Shown piece by piece: positions 19,556-31,500 of a DNA stretch of 64,000 bases (its first letter is position 1; every line of letters begins with the position of its first letter). Below the pieces are notes generated by a model. That model was given only the letters and a program-made list of their open reading frames with translations. It made no database searches and was not told the origin of the DNA. The stretch comes from Pyropia yezoensis (lineage: Eukaryota > Rhodophyta > Bangiophyceae > Bangiales > Bangiaceae): positions 2,483,447 to 2,547,446 of the forward strand of contig CM020620.1 in NCBI GenBank assembly GCA_009829735.1, in the 5' to 3' direction. The translations under genes and the position numbers were made by a program.

Positions 19556-19573
19556 TCCCCTGCTGCTCCACCA
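19556..19573 (-). promoter_or_regulatory. tRNA primer binding site of element B
   Basis: One base inside the 5' LTR, the - strand reads TGGTGGAGCAGCAGGGGA, complementary to a tRNA 3' end CUGCUCC-A-CCA plus part of the T arm. Starting with TGG one base after the LTR is the classic arrangement. The tRNA identity was not recognised; it would need acceptor 5' strand GGAGCAG. It does not match the common initiator-Met primer sequence. Confidence 0.8.
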
Positions 19574-19574
19574 A

Positions 19575-19937
19575 TGTAGCACAATAGGGATCCGTCGCGC
19601 GTCCACTCTCAGGGAACACTCACCAAGGGGGATCGGCACCAACGTCACCGGGAGGCCAAGGTTGCTGTCCTTGGAGCGCAAGCCACGGGACCAAGATGGG
19701 AGCCCAAATGGGAGGGGTTTGTTGTTCTACCTTGGCCGGCGGTGGATTCGCCACCGGCCCCCTCGTTCTAAACCCTCGGAGACACTACTAACTACCCTCC
19801 ACCCCAAGATGCAAGTCCCTCTGGTCATACGTAACTTATAGATACCGTGACCAGCTCGGACTCTCAAATTGGAAGCTAAGGATTAGAAGTAGCCCCCCTA
19901 ATATTAGGGTCACAATACGGACAACCATATTGCTACA
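19575..19937 (-). repeat. LTR of element B, 5' LTR in element orientation
   Basis: The 363-bp LTR matches 9112-9474 with two substitutions and the same TGTAGCA/TGCTACA ends. In element orientation it would hold the promoter and transcription start. It is flanked on its outer side by CGTGT and then the satellite. Confidence 0.95.
19836..19844 (-). promoter_or_regulatory. Candidate TATA box of element B promoter
   Basis: On the - strand TATCTATAA lies about 93-101 bases into the 5' LTR, a usual position for a TATA box in a short U3. The same motif is kept in the other LTR. No start site can be read from sequence. Confidence 0.4.
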
Positions 19938-19942
19938 CGTGT
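19938..19942. repeat. Target-site duplication CGTGT (right copy)
   Basis: CGTGT follows the LTR end and duplicates 9107-9111. The satellite unit resumes in phase with GCACCACTGTGCG. Confidence 0.95.
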
Positions 19943-21889
19943 GCACCACTGTGCGTGTCGGTCCATGATGCCGCATTCTGTGCAAATATGTCCCGGATAT
20001 CGTATCTCTGCGTAGACGCTGCAGGACCGGCCGCCACACATTGCCACTGGCCGGTGGTGGGGTTGGTCGAAATACAGCCGTGTCACCGACCAATTAGCAT
20101 CCACACCGGACCACCGGACGTGTGGCGAAGCAAGAAGAAGTGTGCGAGCGGAAAATCTCCCCTATGGATTCTGTGTCGAATGGCGTCAAGGCCGCCACCC
20201 ACAGCTGTCGCACGGGGAACCAGCGCGACCCGGCATGCAAAGTCCGGTTTTGAGTCAAAACCGGACTTTGCCGTCTGCACCGCTGTGCGTGTCGGTCCAT
20301 GACGCCGCTTTCTGTGCAAATATGTGCTCGATGTCGTATCTCTGCCTTGACGCCCCAGGACCGAGCGCCACATATTGCCACTGGCCGGTGGTGGGGTGGG
20401 TCGAAATACAGCCGTGTCACCGACCAATCAGCATCCACACCGGACCACCGTACACGTCGCGAAGCGAGAAGACGTGTGTGAGCGGAATGTCTCCCTTATG
20501 AATGATGTGTCGGATGGCTTCAAGGCCGCCACCCACAGCTCTGGCACGGGGGCCCAGTGCGACCCGGCGCGCAAAGTCTGGTTTTTAGCCAAAACCGGAC
20601 TTTGCCATCTGCACCACTGTGCGTGTCGGTACATGATGCCGCCTTCTGTGCAAATGTCTTCTTGATATTGTATCTCTGCGTAGACGCTCCAGGACCGGCC
20701 GCCACACATTGCCACTGGCCGGTGGTGGGGTGGGTCGAAATACAGCCGTGTCACCGACCAATCAGCATCCACACCGGACAACCGTATGTGTGGCGAAGCG
20801 GGAGGTAGTGTGTGAGCGGAATGTCTCTCTTATTGATGCTGTGTCGGATGGCCTGGAGGCCCCCACCCACAGCTCTCGCACGGTGGGCCAGCGCGACCGG
20901 GCATCGAAAGTCCGGTTTTCGGCCAAAACCGGACTTTGCCGTCTGCACCACTGTGCGTGTCGATCCATGACGCCGCTTTCTGTGCAAATATGTGCTGGAT
21001 ATCGTATCTCTGCGTAAACGCTCCAGGACCGGCCGCCACACATTGCCACTGGTCGGTGGTGAGGTGGGTCCAAATACAGCCGTGTCACCGGCCAATCAGC
21101 ATCCACACTGGACCACCGTACGTGTGGCGAAGCGGGAAGAAGTGTGCGAGCGGAATGTCTCCCTTTTAGGTTCTGTGTCGGATGGCGTCGAGGCCGCCAC
21201 CCACAGCTCTCGCACAGAGGCCCAGCGCGACCCGGCATGCCAAGTCCGGTTTTGAGTCAAAACCGGACTTTGCCGTCTGCACCGCTGTGTGTGTCGGTCC
21301 ATGACGCCGCTTTCTGTGCAAATATGTGCTGGATATCGTATCTCACAGTAGCCGCTGCAGGACTGGCCGCCACACATTGGCACTGGCCGGTGGTGGGGTG
21401 GGTCGAAATACAGCCGTGTCACCGACCAATCAGCAACAACTCTGGACCACCGTACGTGTGGCGAAGCGGGAAGAAGTGTGCGAGCGGAATGTTTCTCTTT
21501 CGGGTGCTGTGTCGGATGGCGGAAAAGCCACCCCCCACAGCTCTCGCACGGGGGCCCAGCGCGACCCGGCATGCAAAGTCCGGTTTTGAGTCAAAACCCG
21601 ACTTTGCCGTCTGCACCGCTGTGCGTGTCGGTCGATGACGCCGCTTTCTGTGCAAATATGTGCTGGATATCGAATCTCACAGTAGCCGCTGCAGGACTGG
21701 CCGCCACACAATGCCACTGGCCGGTGGTGGGGTGGGTCGAAATACAGCCGTGTCACCGACCAATCAGCATCCACACTGGACCACCGTACGTGTGGCGAAG
21801 CGGGAAGAAGTGTGCGAGCGGAATGTCTCCCTTTTGGATGCTGTGTCAGATGACGGAAAGGCCACAACCCACAGCTCTCGCACGGGGGC

Positions 21890-23270
21890 CCAGCGCGACC
21901 CGGCATGCAAAGTCCGGTTTTGAGTCAAAACCGGACTTTGCCGTCTGCACCGCTGTGTGTGTCGGTCCATGACGCCGCCTTCTGTGCAATTATGTGCTCG
22001 ATATCGTATCTCTGCGTAGCCGCTCCAGGTCCGGCCGCCACATATTGCCACTGGCCGGTGGTGGGGTGGGTTGAAATACAGCCGTGTCACCGACCAATCA
22101 GCATTCACACTGGACCACCATACGTGTGGCGAAGCGGAAGGTAGTGCGCGAGCGGAATGTCTTCCTTATGAATGACGTGTCTAATGGCGTCAAGGCCGCC
22201 ACACACAGCTCTCGCACCGGGGTTCAGGGCGACCCGGCATGGAAAATCCGGTTTTGAGTCAATACCGGACTTTGCCGTCTGCACCGCTGTGTGTGTCGGT
22301 CCATGATAGCGCCTTCTGTGCAAATATATGCTGGATATAGTATCTCTGCGTAGACGCTCCAGGACCAGCCGGCACACATTGTCACTGCCTGGTGGTGGGG
22401 TGGGTCGAAATACAGCCGTGTCACCGACCAATCAGCATCCACACCGGACCACCGTACGTGTGGCGAAGCGAGAAGAAGTGCGCAAGCGGAATTTCTCTCT
22501 TATGAATAATGTGTCAAATGGAGTCAAGGCCGCCACCCACAGCTGTCGCACGGTGGGTCAACGCGACCCGGCATGCAAAGTCCGGTTTTGAGTCAAAACC
22601 GGACTTTGCCGTCTGCACCACTGTGCGTGTCGGTCCATGACGCCGCTTTCTGTGCAAATGTGTTCTTGATATCTTATCTCTGCGTGGACGCCCCAGGACC
22701 GGCCGCCACACATTGCCACTGGCCGGTGGTGGGGTGGGTCGAAATACAGCCGTGTCACCGACCAATCAGCATCCACACCGGACAACCGTACGTGTGGCGA
22801 AGTGGGAAGAAGTGTGCGAGCGGATGGTCTCCCATTTGGTTGCTGTGTCGAATGGCTTCGAGGCCGCCACCTACAGCTGTCGCACGGTGGGCCAGCACGA
22901 CCGGGCATGGAAAGTGCGGTTTTGAGCCAAAACCGGACTTTGCCGTCTGCACCACTGTGCGTGTCGGTCCATGATGCCGCATTCTGTGCAAATATGTTCT
23001 TGATATCTTATCTCTGCGTGGACGCCCCAGGACCGGCCGCCACACATTGCCACTGGCCGGTGGTGGGGTGGGTCGAAATACAGCCGTGTCACCGACCAAT
23101 CAGCATCCACACCGGACAACCGTACGTGCGGCGAAGTGGGAAGAAGTGTGCGAGCGGATGGTCTCCCATTTGGTTGCTGTGTCGAATGGCTTCGAAGCCG
23201 CCACCTACAGCTGTCGCACGGTGGGCCAGCACGACCGGGCATGGAAAGTGCGGTTTTGAGCCAATACCGG
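21890..23270 (+). repeat. Subtype block shared with the left arm
   Basis: Successive unit subtypes here repeat the order found at about 7100-9106: a CCAGGTCCGG unit with CACATATTGCC, a unit with GACCAGCC and GTCACTGCCTGG, then units with GTTCTTGATATCTTATC and GTGGACGCCCC. Subtracting the element B insertion, the shared unit at 22328 lies ten units from the one at 8157. This suggests a multi-unit duplication before element B inserted. The left copy has additional units. Confidence 0.7.
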
Positions 23271-26200
23271 ACTTTGCCGTCTGCACCGCTGTGCGTGTCG
23301 GTCCATGACGCCGCTTTCTGTGCAAATATGTGCTGGATATCGTATCTCTGCGTAGCCGCTCCAGGACCGGCCGCCACACATTGCCACTGGTCGGTGGTGG
23401 GGTGGGTCGAAATACAGCCGTGTCACCGGCCAATCAGCATCCACACTGGACCACCGTACGTGTGGCGAAGCGGGAAGAAGTGTGCGAGCGGAATGTCTCC
23501 CTTCTGGATTCTGTGTCGGATGGCGTCGAGATCGCCACCCACAGCTCTCGCACGGGGGCCCAGCGCGACCCGGCATGCAAAGTCCGGTTTTGAGTCAAAA
23601 CCGGACTTTGCCGTCTGCACCGCTGTGCGTATCGGTCCATGACGCCGCTTTCTGTGCAAATATGTGCTGGATATCGTATCTCTGCGTTGCCGCTCCAGGG
23701 CCGGCCGCCACACATTGCCACTGGTCGGTGGTGGGGTGGGTCGAAATACAGCCGTGTCACCGGCCAATCAGCATCCACATTGGACCACCGTACGTGTGGC
23801 GAAGCGGGAAGAAGTGTGCGAGCGGAATGTCACCCATTCGGATGCTGTGTCGAATGGCGTAAAGGCCGCCACCCACAGCTCTCGCACGGGGGCCCAGCGC
23901 GACCCGGCATGCAAAATCCGGTTTTGAGTCAAAACCAGACTTTGCCGTCTGCACCGCTGTGCGTGTCGGTCCATGACGCCACTTTCTGTGCAAATATGTG
24001 CTTGATATCGTATCTCTGCGTTGCCGCTCGAGGGCCGGCCGCCACACATTGGCACTGGTCGGTGGTGGGGTGGGTCGAAATACAGCCGTGTCACCGACAA
24101 ATCAGCATCCACATTGGACCACCGTACGTGTGGCGAAGCGGGAAGAAGTGTGCGAGCGGAATGTCTCCCTTTTTGATTCTGTGTCGGATGGCGTCGAGAT
24201 CGCCGCCCACAGCTCTCGCACGGGGGCCCAGCGCGACCCGGCATGCAAAGTCCGGTTTTGAGTCAAAACCGGACTTTGCCGTCTGCACCGCTGTGCGTAT
24301 CGGTCCATGACGCCGCTTTCTGTGCAAATATGTGCTGGATATCGTATCTCTGCGTTGCCGCTCCAGGACCGGCCGCCACACATTGCCACTGGTCGGTGGT
24401 GGGGTGGGTCGAAATACAGCCGTGTCACCGACCAATCAGCATCCACACTGGACCACCGTACGTGTGGCGAAGCGGGAAGAAGTGTGCGAGCGGAATGTCT
24501 CCCTTTTGGATGCTGTGTCAGATGGCGTCGAGGCCGCCACCCACAGCTCTCGCACAGGGGCCCAGCGCGACCCGGCATGCAAAGTCCTGTTTTTAGTCAA
24601 AACCGGACTTTGCCGTCTGCACCGCTGTGCGTATCGGTGCATGACGCCGCTTTCTGTGCAAATATGTGCTTGATATCGTATCTCTGCGTAGCCGCTCCGG
24701 GACCGGCCGCCACACATTGGCACTGGTCGGTGGCGGGGTGGGTCGAAATACAGCCGTGTCACCGGCCAATCAGCATCCACACTGGACAACCGTACGTGTG
24801 GCGAAGCGGGAAGAAGTGTGCGAGCGGAATGTCTCCCCTTCGGATGCTGTGTCGAATGGCGTAAAGGCCGCCACCCACAGCTCTCGCACGGGGGCCCAGC
24901 GCGACCCGGCATGCAAAATCCGGTTTTGAGTCAAAACCCGACTTTGCCGTCTGCACCGCTGTGCGTGTCGGTCCATGACGCCGCTTTCTGTGCAAATATG
25001 AGCTTGATATCGTATCTCTGCGTTGCCGATCCAGGACCGGCCGCCACACATTGCCACTGGTCGGTGGTGGGGTGGGTCGAAATACAGCCGTGTCACCGGC
25101 CAATCAGCATCCACACTGGACCACCGTACGTGTGGCGAAGCGGGAAGAAGTGTGCGAGCGGAATGTCTCCCTTTTGGATTCTGTGTCGGATGGCGTCGAG
25201 ATCACCACCCACAGCTCTCGCACGGGGGCCCAGCGCGACCCGGCATGCAAAGTCCGGTTTTGAGTCAAAACCGGACTTTGCCGTCTGCACCGCTGTGCGT
25301 ATCGGTCCATGACGCCGCTTTCTGTGCAAATATGTGCTTGATATCGTATCTCACCGTAGCCGCTGCAGGACCGGCCGCCACACATTGCCACTGGTCGGTG
25401 GTGGGGTGGGTCGAAATACAGCCGTGTCACCGACCAATCAGCATCCACACCGGACAACCGTACGTGTGGCGAAGCGGGAAGAAGTGTGAGAGCGGAATGT
25501 CTCCCTCTTGGATGCTGTGTCAGATGGCGTCGAGGCCGCCACCCACAGCTCTCGCACGGGGGCCCAGCGCGACCCGGCATGCAAAGTCCGGTTTTGAGTC
25601 AAAACCGGACTTTGCCGTCTGCACCGCTGTGCGTGTCGGTCCATGACGCCGCTTTCTGTGCAAATATGAGCTTGATATCGTATCTCTGCGTTGCCGCTCC
25701 AGGACCGGCCGCCACACATTGGCACTGGTCGGTGGTGGGGTGGGTCGAAATACAGCCGTGTCACCGACCAATCAGCATCCACACTGGACCACCGTACGTG
25801 TGGCGAAGCGGGAAGAAGTGTGCGAGCGGAATGTCACCCATTCGGATGCTGTGTCGGGTGGCGTAAAGGCGGCGACCCACAGCTCTCGCACGGGGGCCCA
25901 GCGCGACCCGGCATGCAAAGTCCGGTTTTGAGTCAAAACCGGACTTTGCCGTCTGCACCGCTGTGCGTGTCGGTCCATGACGCCGCTTTCTGTGCATGTT
26001 TGTGCTGGATAACGTATCTCTGCGTTGCCGCTCCAAGACCGGCCGCCACACATTGCCACTGGTCGGTGGTGGGGTGGGTCGAAATACAGCCGTGTCACCG
26101 GCCAATCAGCATCCACACTGGACAACCGTACGTGTGGCGAAGCGGGAAGAAGTGTGAGAGCGGAATGTCTCCCTTTTGGATGCTGTGTCAGATGGCGTCG

Positions 26201-26500
26201 AGGCCGCCACCCACAGCTCTCGCACGGGGGCCCAGCGCGACCCGGCATGCAAAGTCCGGTTTTGAGTCAAAACCGGACTTTGCCGTCTGCACCGCTGTGT
26301 GTGTCGGTCCATGACGCCGCTTTCTGTGCAAATATGTGCTGGATATCGTATCTCTGCGTAGCCGCTCCAGGACCGGCCGCCACACATTGCCACTGGCCGG
26401 TGGTGGGGTGGGTCGAAATACAGCCGTGTCACCGACCAATCAGCATCCACTCTGGACCACCGTACGTGTGGCGAAGCGGGAAGAAGTGTGCGAGCGGAAT

Positions 26501-28504
26501 GTCACTCATTCAGATGCTGTGTCGAATGGCGTAAAGGCCGCCACCCACAGCTCTCGCACAGGGGCCCAGCGCGACCCGGCATGCAAAGTCCGGTTTTGAG
26601 TCAAAACCAGACTTTGCCGTCTGCACCGCTGTGCGTGTCGGTCCATGACGCCGCTTTCTGTGCAAATATGTGCTGGATATCGTATCTCTGCGTAGCCGCT
26701 CCAGGACCGGCCGCCACACATTGGCACTGGTCGGTGGTGGGGTGGGTCGAAATACAGCCGTGTCACCGGCCAATCAGCATCCACACTGGACCACCGTACG
26801 TGTGGCGAAGCGGGAAGAAGTGTGCGAGCGGAATGTCTCCCTTTTGGATTCTGTGTCGGATGGCGTCGAGATCACCACCCACAGCTCTCGCACGGGGGCC
26901 CAGCGCGACCCGGCATGCAAAGTCCTGTTTTTAGTCAAAACCGGACTTTGCCGTCTGCACCGCTGTGCGTGTCGGTCCATGACGCCGCTTTCTGTGCAAA
27001 TATGTGCTGGATATCGTATCTCTGCGTTGCCGATCCAGGACCGGCCGCCACACATTGCCACTGGTCGGTGGTGGGGTGGGTCGAAATACAGCCGTGTCAC
27101 CGACCAATCAGCATCCACACTGGACCACCGTACGTGTGGCGAAGCGGGAAGAAGTGTGCGAGCGGAATGTCACTCTTTTTGATTCTGTGTCGGATGGCGT
27201 CGAGATCGCCGCCCACAGCTCTCGCACGGGGGCCCAGCGCGACTCGGCATGCAAAGTCCTGTTTTTAGTCAAAACCGGACTTTGCCGTCTGCACCGCTGT
27301 GCGTGTCGGTCCATGACGCCGCTTTCTGTGCAAATATGTGCTGGATATCGTATCTCTGCGTTGCCGATCCAGGACCGGCCGCCACACATTGCCACTGGTC
27401 GGTGGTGGGGTGGGTCGAAATACAGCCGTGTCACCGACCAATCAGCATCCACTCTGGACCACCGTACGTGTGGCGAAGCGGGAAGAAGTGTGCGAGCGGA
27501 ATGTCACTCATTCAGATGCTGTGTCGGATGGCGTCGAGATCACCACCCACAGCTCTCGCACGGGGGCCCAGCGCGACCCGGCATGCAAAGTCCTGTTTTT
27601 AGTCAAAACCGGACTTTGCCGTCTGCACCGCTGTGCGTGTCGGTCCATGACGCCGCTTTCTGTGCAAATATGTGCTGGATATCGTATCTCTGCGTAGCCG
27701 CTCCAGGACCGGCCGCCACACATTGGCACTGGTCGGTGGTGGGGTGGGTCGAAATACAGCCGTGTCACCGGCCAATCAGCATCCACACTGGACCACCGTA
27801 CGTGTGGCGAAGCGGGAAGAAGTGTGCGAGCGGAATGTCTCCCTTTTGGATTCTGTGTCGGATGGCGTCGAGATCACCACCCACAGCTCTCGCACGGGGG
27901 CCCAGCGCGACCCGGCATGCAAAGTCCTGTTTTTAGTCAAAACCGGACTTTGCCGTCTGCACCGCTGTGCGTGTCGGTCCATGACGCCGCTTTCTGTGCA
28001 AATATGTGCTGGATATCGTATCTCTGCGTTGCCGATCCAGGACCGGCCGCCACACATTGCCACTGGTCGGTGGTGGGGTGGGTCGAAATACAGCCGTGTC
28101 ACCGACCAATCAGCATCCACACTGGACCACCGTACGTGTGGCGAAGCGGGAAGAAGTGTGCGAGCGGAATGTCACCCTTTTTGATTCTGTGTCGGATGGC
28201 GTCGAGATCGCCGCCCACAGCTCTCGCACGGGGGCCCAGCGCGACTCGGCATGCAAAGTCCTGTTTTTAGTCAAAACCGGACTTTGCCGTCTGCACCGCT
28301 GTGCGTGTCGGTCCATGACGCCGCTTTCTGTGCAAATATGTGCTGGATATCGTATCTCTGCGTTGCCGATCCAGGACCGGCCGCCACACATTGCCACTGG
28401 TCGGTGGTGGGGTGGGTCGAAATACAGCCGTGTCACCGACCAATCAGCATCCACTCTGGACCACCGTACGTGTGGCGAAGCGGGAAGAAGTGTGCGAGCG
28501 GAAT
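26501..28504 (+). repeat. Trimeric higher-order repeat (1002 bp), two copies
   Basis: The marker GTCACTCATTCAG recurs at 26501, 27503 and 28505, exactly 1002 bp (3 x 334) apart. Units between share the same variants, such as CCTGTTTTTAGTC in place of the hairpin loop side and TTGCCGATCCAGG. The blocks are much more similar to each other than neighbouring units are within a block. Confidence 0.8.
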
Positions 28505-31500
28505 GTCACTCATTCAGATGCTGTGTCGAATGGCGTAAAGGCCGCCACCCACAGCTCTCGCACAGGGGCCCAGCGCGACCCGGCATGCAAAGTCCGGTTT
28601 TGAGTCAAAACCAGACTTTGCCGTCTGCACCGCTGTGCGTGTCGGTCCATGACGCCGCTTTCTGTGCAAATATGTGCTGGATATCGTATCTCTGCGTAGC
28701 CGCTCCAGGACCGGCCGCCACACATTGCCACTGGTCGGTGGTGGGGTGGGTCGAAATACAGCCGTGTCACCGGCCAATCAGCATCCACACTGGACCACCG
28801 TACGTGTGGCGAAGCGGGAAGAAGTGTGCGAGCGGAATGTCTCCCTTTTGGATTCTGTGTCGGATGGCGTCGAGATCACCACCCACAGCTCTCGCACGGG
28901 GGCCCAGCGCGACCCGGCATGCAAAGTCCTGTTTTTAGTCAAAACCGGACTTTGCCGTCTGCACCGCTGTGCGTGTCGGTCCATGACGCCGCTTTCTGTG
29001 CAAATATGTGCTGGATATCGTATCTCTGCGTTGCCGATCCAGGACCGGCCGCCACACATTGCCACTGGTCGGTGGTGGGGTGGGTCGAAATACAGCCGTG
29101 TCACCGACCAATCAGCATCCACACTGGACCACCGTACGTGTGGCGAAGCGGGAAGAAGTGTGCGAGCGGAATGTCTCCCTTTTGGATTCTGTGTCGGATG
29201 GCGTCGAGGCCGCCACCCACAGCTCTCGCACGGGGGCCCAGCGCGACCCGGCATGCAAAGTCCGGTTTTGAGTCAAAACCGGACTTTGCCGTCTGCACCG
29301 CTGTGCGTATCGGTCCATGACGCCGCTTTCTGTGCAAATATGTGCTTGATATCGTATCTCTGCACTGCCGCTCCAGGACCGGCCGCCACACATTGCCACT
29401 GGTCGGTGGTGGGGTGGGTCGAAATACAGCCGTGTCACCGACAAATCAGCATCCACATTGGACCACCGTACGTGTGGCGAAGCGGGAAGAAGTGTGCGAG
29501 CGGAATGTCTCCCTTTTGGATGCTGTGTCAGATGGCGTCGAGGCCGCCACCCACAGCTCTCGCACGGGGGCCCAGCGCGACCCGGCATGCAAAGTCCGGT
29601 TTTGAGTCAAAACCGGACTTTGCCGTTTGCACCGCTGTGCGTATCGGTCCATGACGCCGCTTTCTGTGCAAATACGTGCTGGATATCGTATCTCTGCGTT
29701 GCCGCTCCAGGGCCAGCCGCCACACATTGCCACTGGTCGGTGGTGGGGTGGGTCGAAATACAGCCGTGTCACCGGCCAATCAGCATCCACACTTGACCAC
29801 CGTACGTGTGGCGAAGCGGGAAGAAGTGTGCGAGCGGAATATCTCCCTTTTGGATGCTGTCTCAGAGGGCGTCGAGACCGCCACCCACAGCTCTCGCACG
29901 GGGGCCCAGCGCGACCCGGCATGCAAAGTCCTGTTTTTAGTCAAAACCGGACTTTGCCGTCTGCACCGCTGTGCGTATCGGTGCATGACGCCGCTTTCTG
30001 TGCAAATATGTGCTTGATATCGTATCTCTGCGTAGCCGCTCCGGGACCGGCCGCCACACATTGGCACTGGTCGGTGGTGGGGTGGGTCGAAATACAGCCG
30101 TGTCACCGGCCAATCAGCATCCACACTGGACCACCGTACGTGTGGCGAAGCGGGAAGAAGTGTGCGAGCCGAATGTCTCCCCTTCGGATGCTGTGTCGAA
30201 TGGCGTAAAGGCCGCCACCCACAGCTCTCGCACGGGGGCCCAGCGCGACCCGGCATGCAAAGTCCGGTTTTGAGTCAAAACCGGACTTTGCCGTCTGCAC
30301 CGCTGTGCGTATCGGTCCATGACGCCGCTTTCTGTGCAAATATGTGCTTGATATCGTATCTTTGCGTAGCCGCTCCAGGACCGGCCGCCACACATTGGCA
30401 CTGGTCGGTGGTGGGGTGGGTCGAAATACAGCCGTGTCACCGACCAATCAGCATCCACACTGGACCACCGTACGTGTGGCGAAGCGGGAAGAAGTGTGCG
30501 AGCGGAATGTCACTCATTCAGATGCTGTGTCGAATGGCGTAAAGGCCGCCACCCACAGCTCTCGCACGGGGGCCCAGCGCGACCCGGCATGCAAAATCCG
30601 GTTTTGAGTCAAAACCCGACTTTGCCGTCTGCACCGCTGTGCGTGTCGGTCCATGACGCCGCTTTCTGTGCAAATATGAGCTTGATATCGTATCTCTGCG
30701 TAGCCGCTCCAGGACCGGCCGCCACACATTGGCACTTGTCGGTGGTGGGGTGGGTCGAAATACAGCCATGTCACCGACCAGTCAGCATCCACATTGGACC
30801 ACCGTACGTGTGGCGAAGCGGAAAGAAGTGTGCGAGCGGAATGTCACCCATTCGGATGCTGTGTCGGATGCCGTGAATGCCGCCACCCACAGCTCTCGCA
30901 CGGGGGCCCAGCGCGACCCGGCATGCAAAGTCCTGTTTTTAGTCAAAACCGGACTTTGCCGTCTGCACCGCTGTGCGTGTCGGTCCATGACGCCGCTTTC
31001 TGTGCAAATATGTGCTGGATATCGTATCTCTGCGTTGCCGATCCAGGACCGGCCGCCACACATTGCCACTGGTCGGTGGTGGGGTGGGTCGAAATACAGC
31101 CGTGTCACCGGCCAATCAGCATCCACACTGGACCACCGTACGTGTGGCGAAGCGGGAAGAAGTGTGCGAGCGGAATGTCTCCCTTTTGGATTCTGTGTCG
31201 GATGGCGTCGAGATCACCACCCACAGCTCTCGCACGGGGACCCAGCGCGACCCGGCATGCAAAGTCCGGTTTTGAGTCAAAACCGGACTTTGCCGTCTGC
31301 ACCGCTGTGCGTATCGGTCCATGACGCCGCTTTCTGTGCAAATATGTGCTTGATATCGTATCTCACCGTAGCCGCTACAGGACCGGCCGCCACACATTGC
31401 CACTGGTCGGTGGTGTGGTGGGTCGAAATACAGCCGTGTCACCGACCAATCAGCATCCACACCGGACAACCGTACGTGTGGCGAAGCGGGAAGAAGTGTG

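Larger units (their letters stand above)
9475..19574. repeat. Dense short perfect inverted repeats through element B
   Basis: Short hairpins with perfect arms of 5-8 bp and loops of mostly 2-5 nt recur every few tens of bases in the UTRs, gag, pol and the antisense ORF. Checked examples (arm, loop): 9515-9532 CATTCGG, GGTA; 9732-9749 CCACCAGG, TG; 9908-9923 CGCGGG, TCGA; 12273-12290 an 18-bp palindrome; 13098-13113 TACCAGG, GT; 13517-13536 TAGCTTGG, CCAA; 13667-13685 CCTGGCAT, TGT; 14032-14047 CTTCCG, TTAT; 14440-14459 CCTCGCGG, AAGT; 14486-14503 GGTATGG, TCAG; 14758-14775 ACCTGGA, ACCC; 15079-15096 GTACCTT, GGGT; 15107-15120 and 15403-15416 perfect 14-bp palindromes. Stem sequences are all different, so this is not one dispersed repeat. 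Confidence 0.85.
9112..19937 (-). mobile_element. Ty3/gypsy retrotransposon B, full length, nested in satellite
   Basis: The 10,826-bp element is bounded by two 363-bp LTRs and a 5-bp target duplication. Reading on the - strand, the order is LTR, primer site, gag, frameshift site, pol (PR-RT-RNaseH-IN-chromodomain), an antisense ORF, polypurine tract and LTR. The LTRs start TGTAGCA and end TGCTACA and differ at two positions (9305/19765 region and 9413/19876 region), about 99.4% identity by my count, so the insertion is recent. Pol carries a nonsense codon at 13799-13801, so this copy is probably not autonomous unless the codon is read through. Confidence 0.95.
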
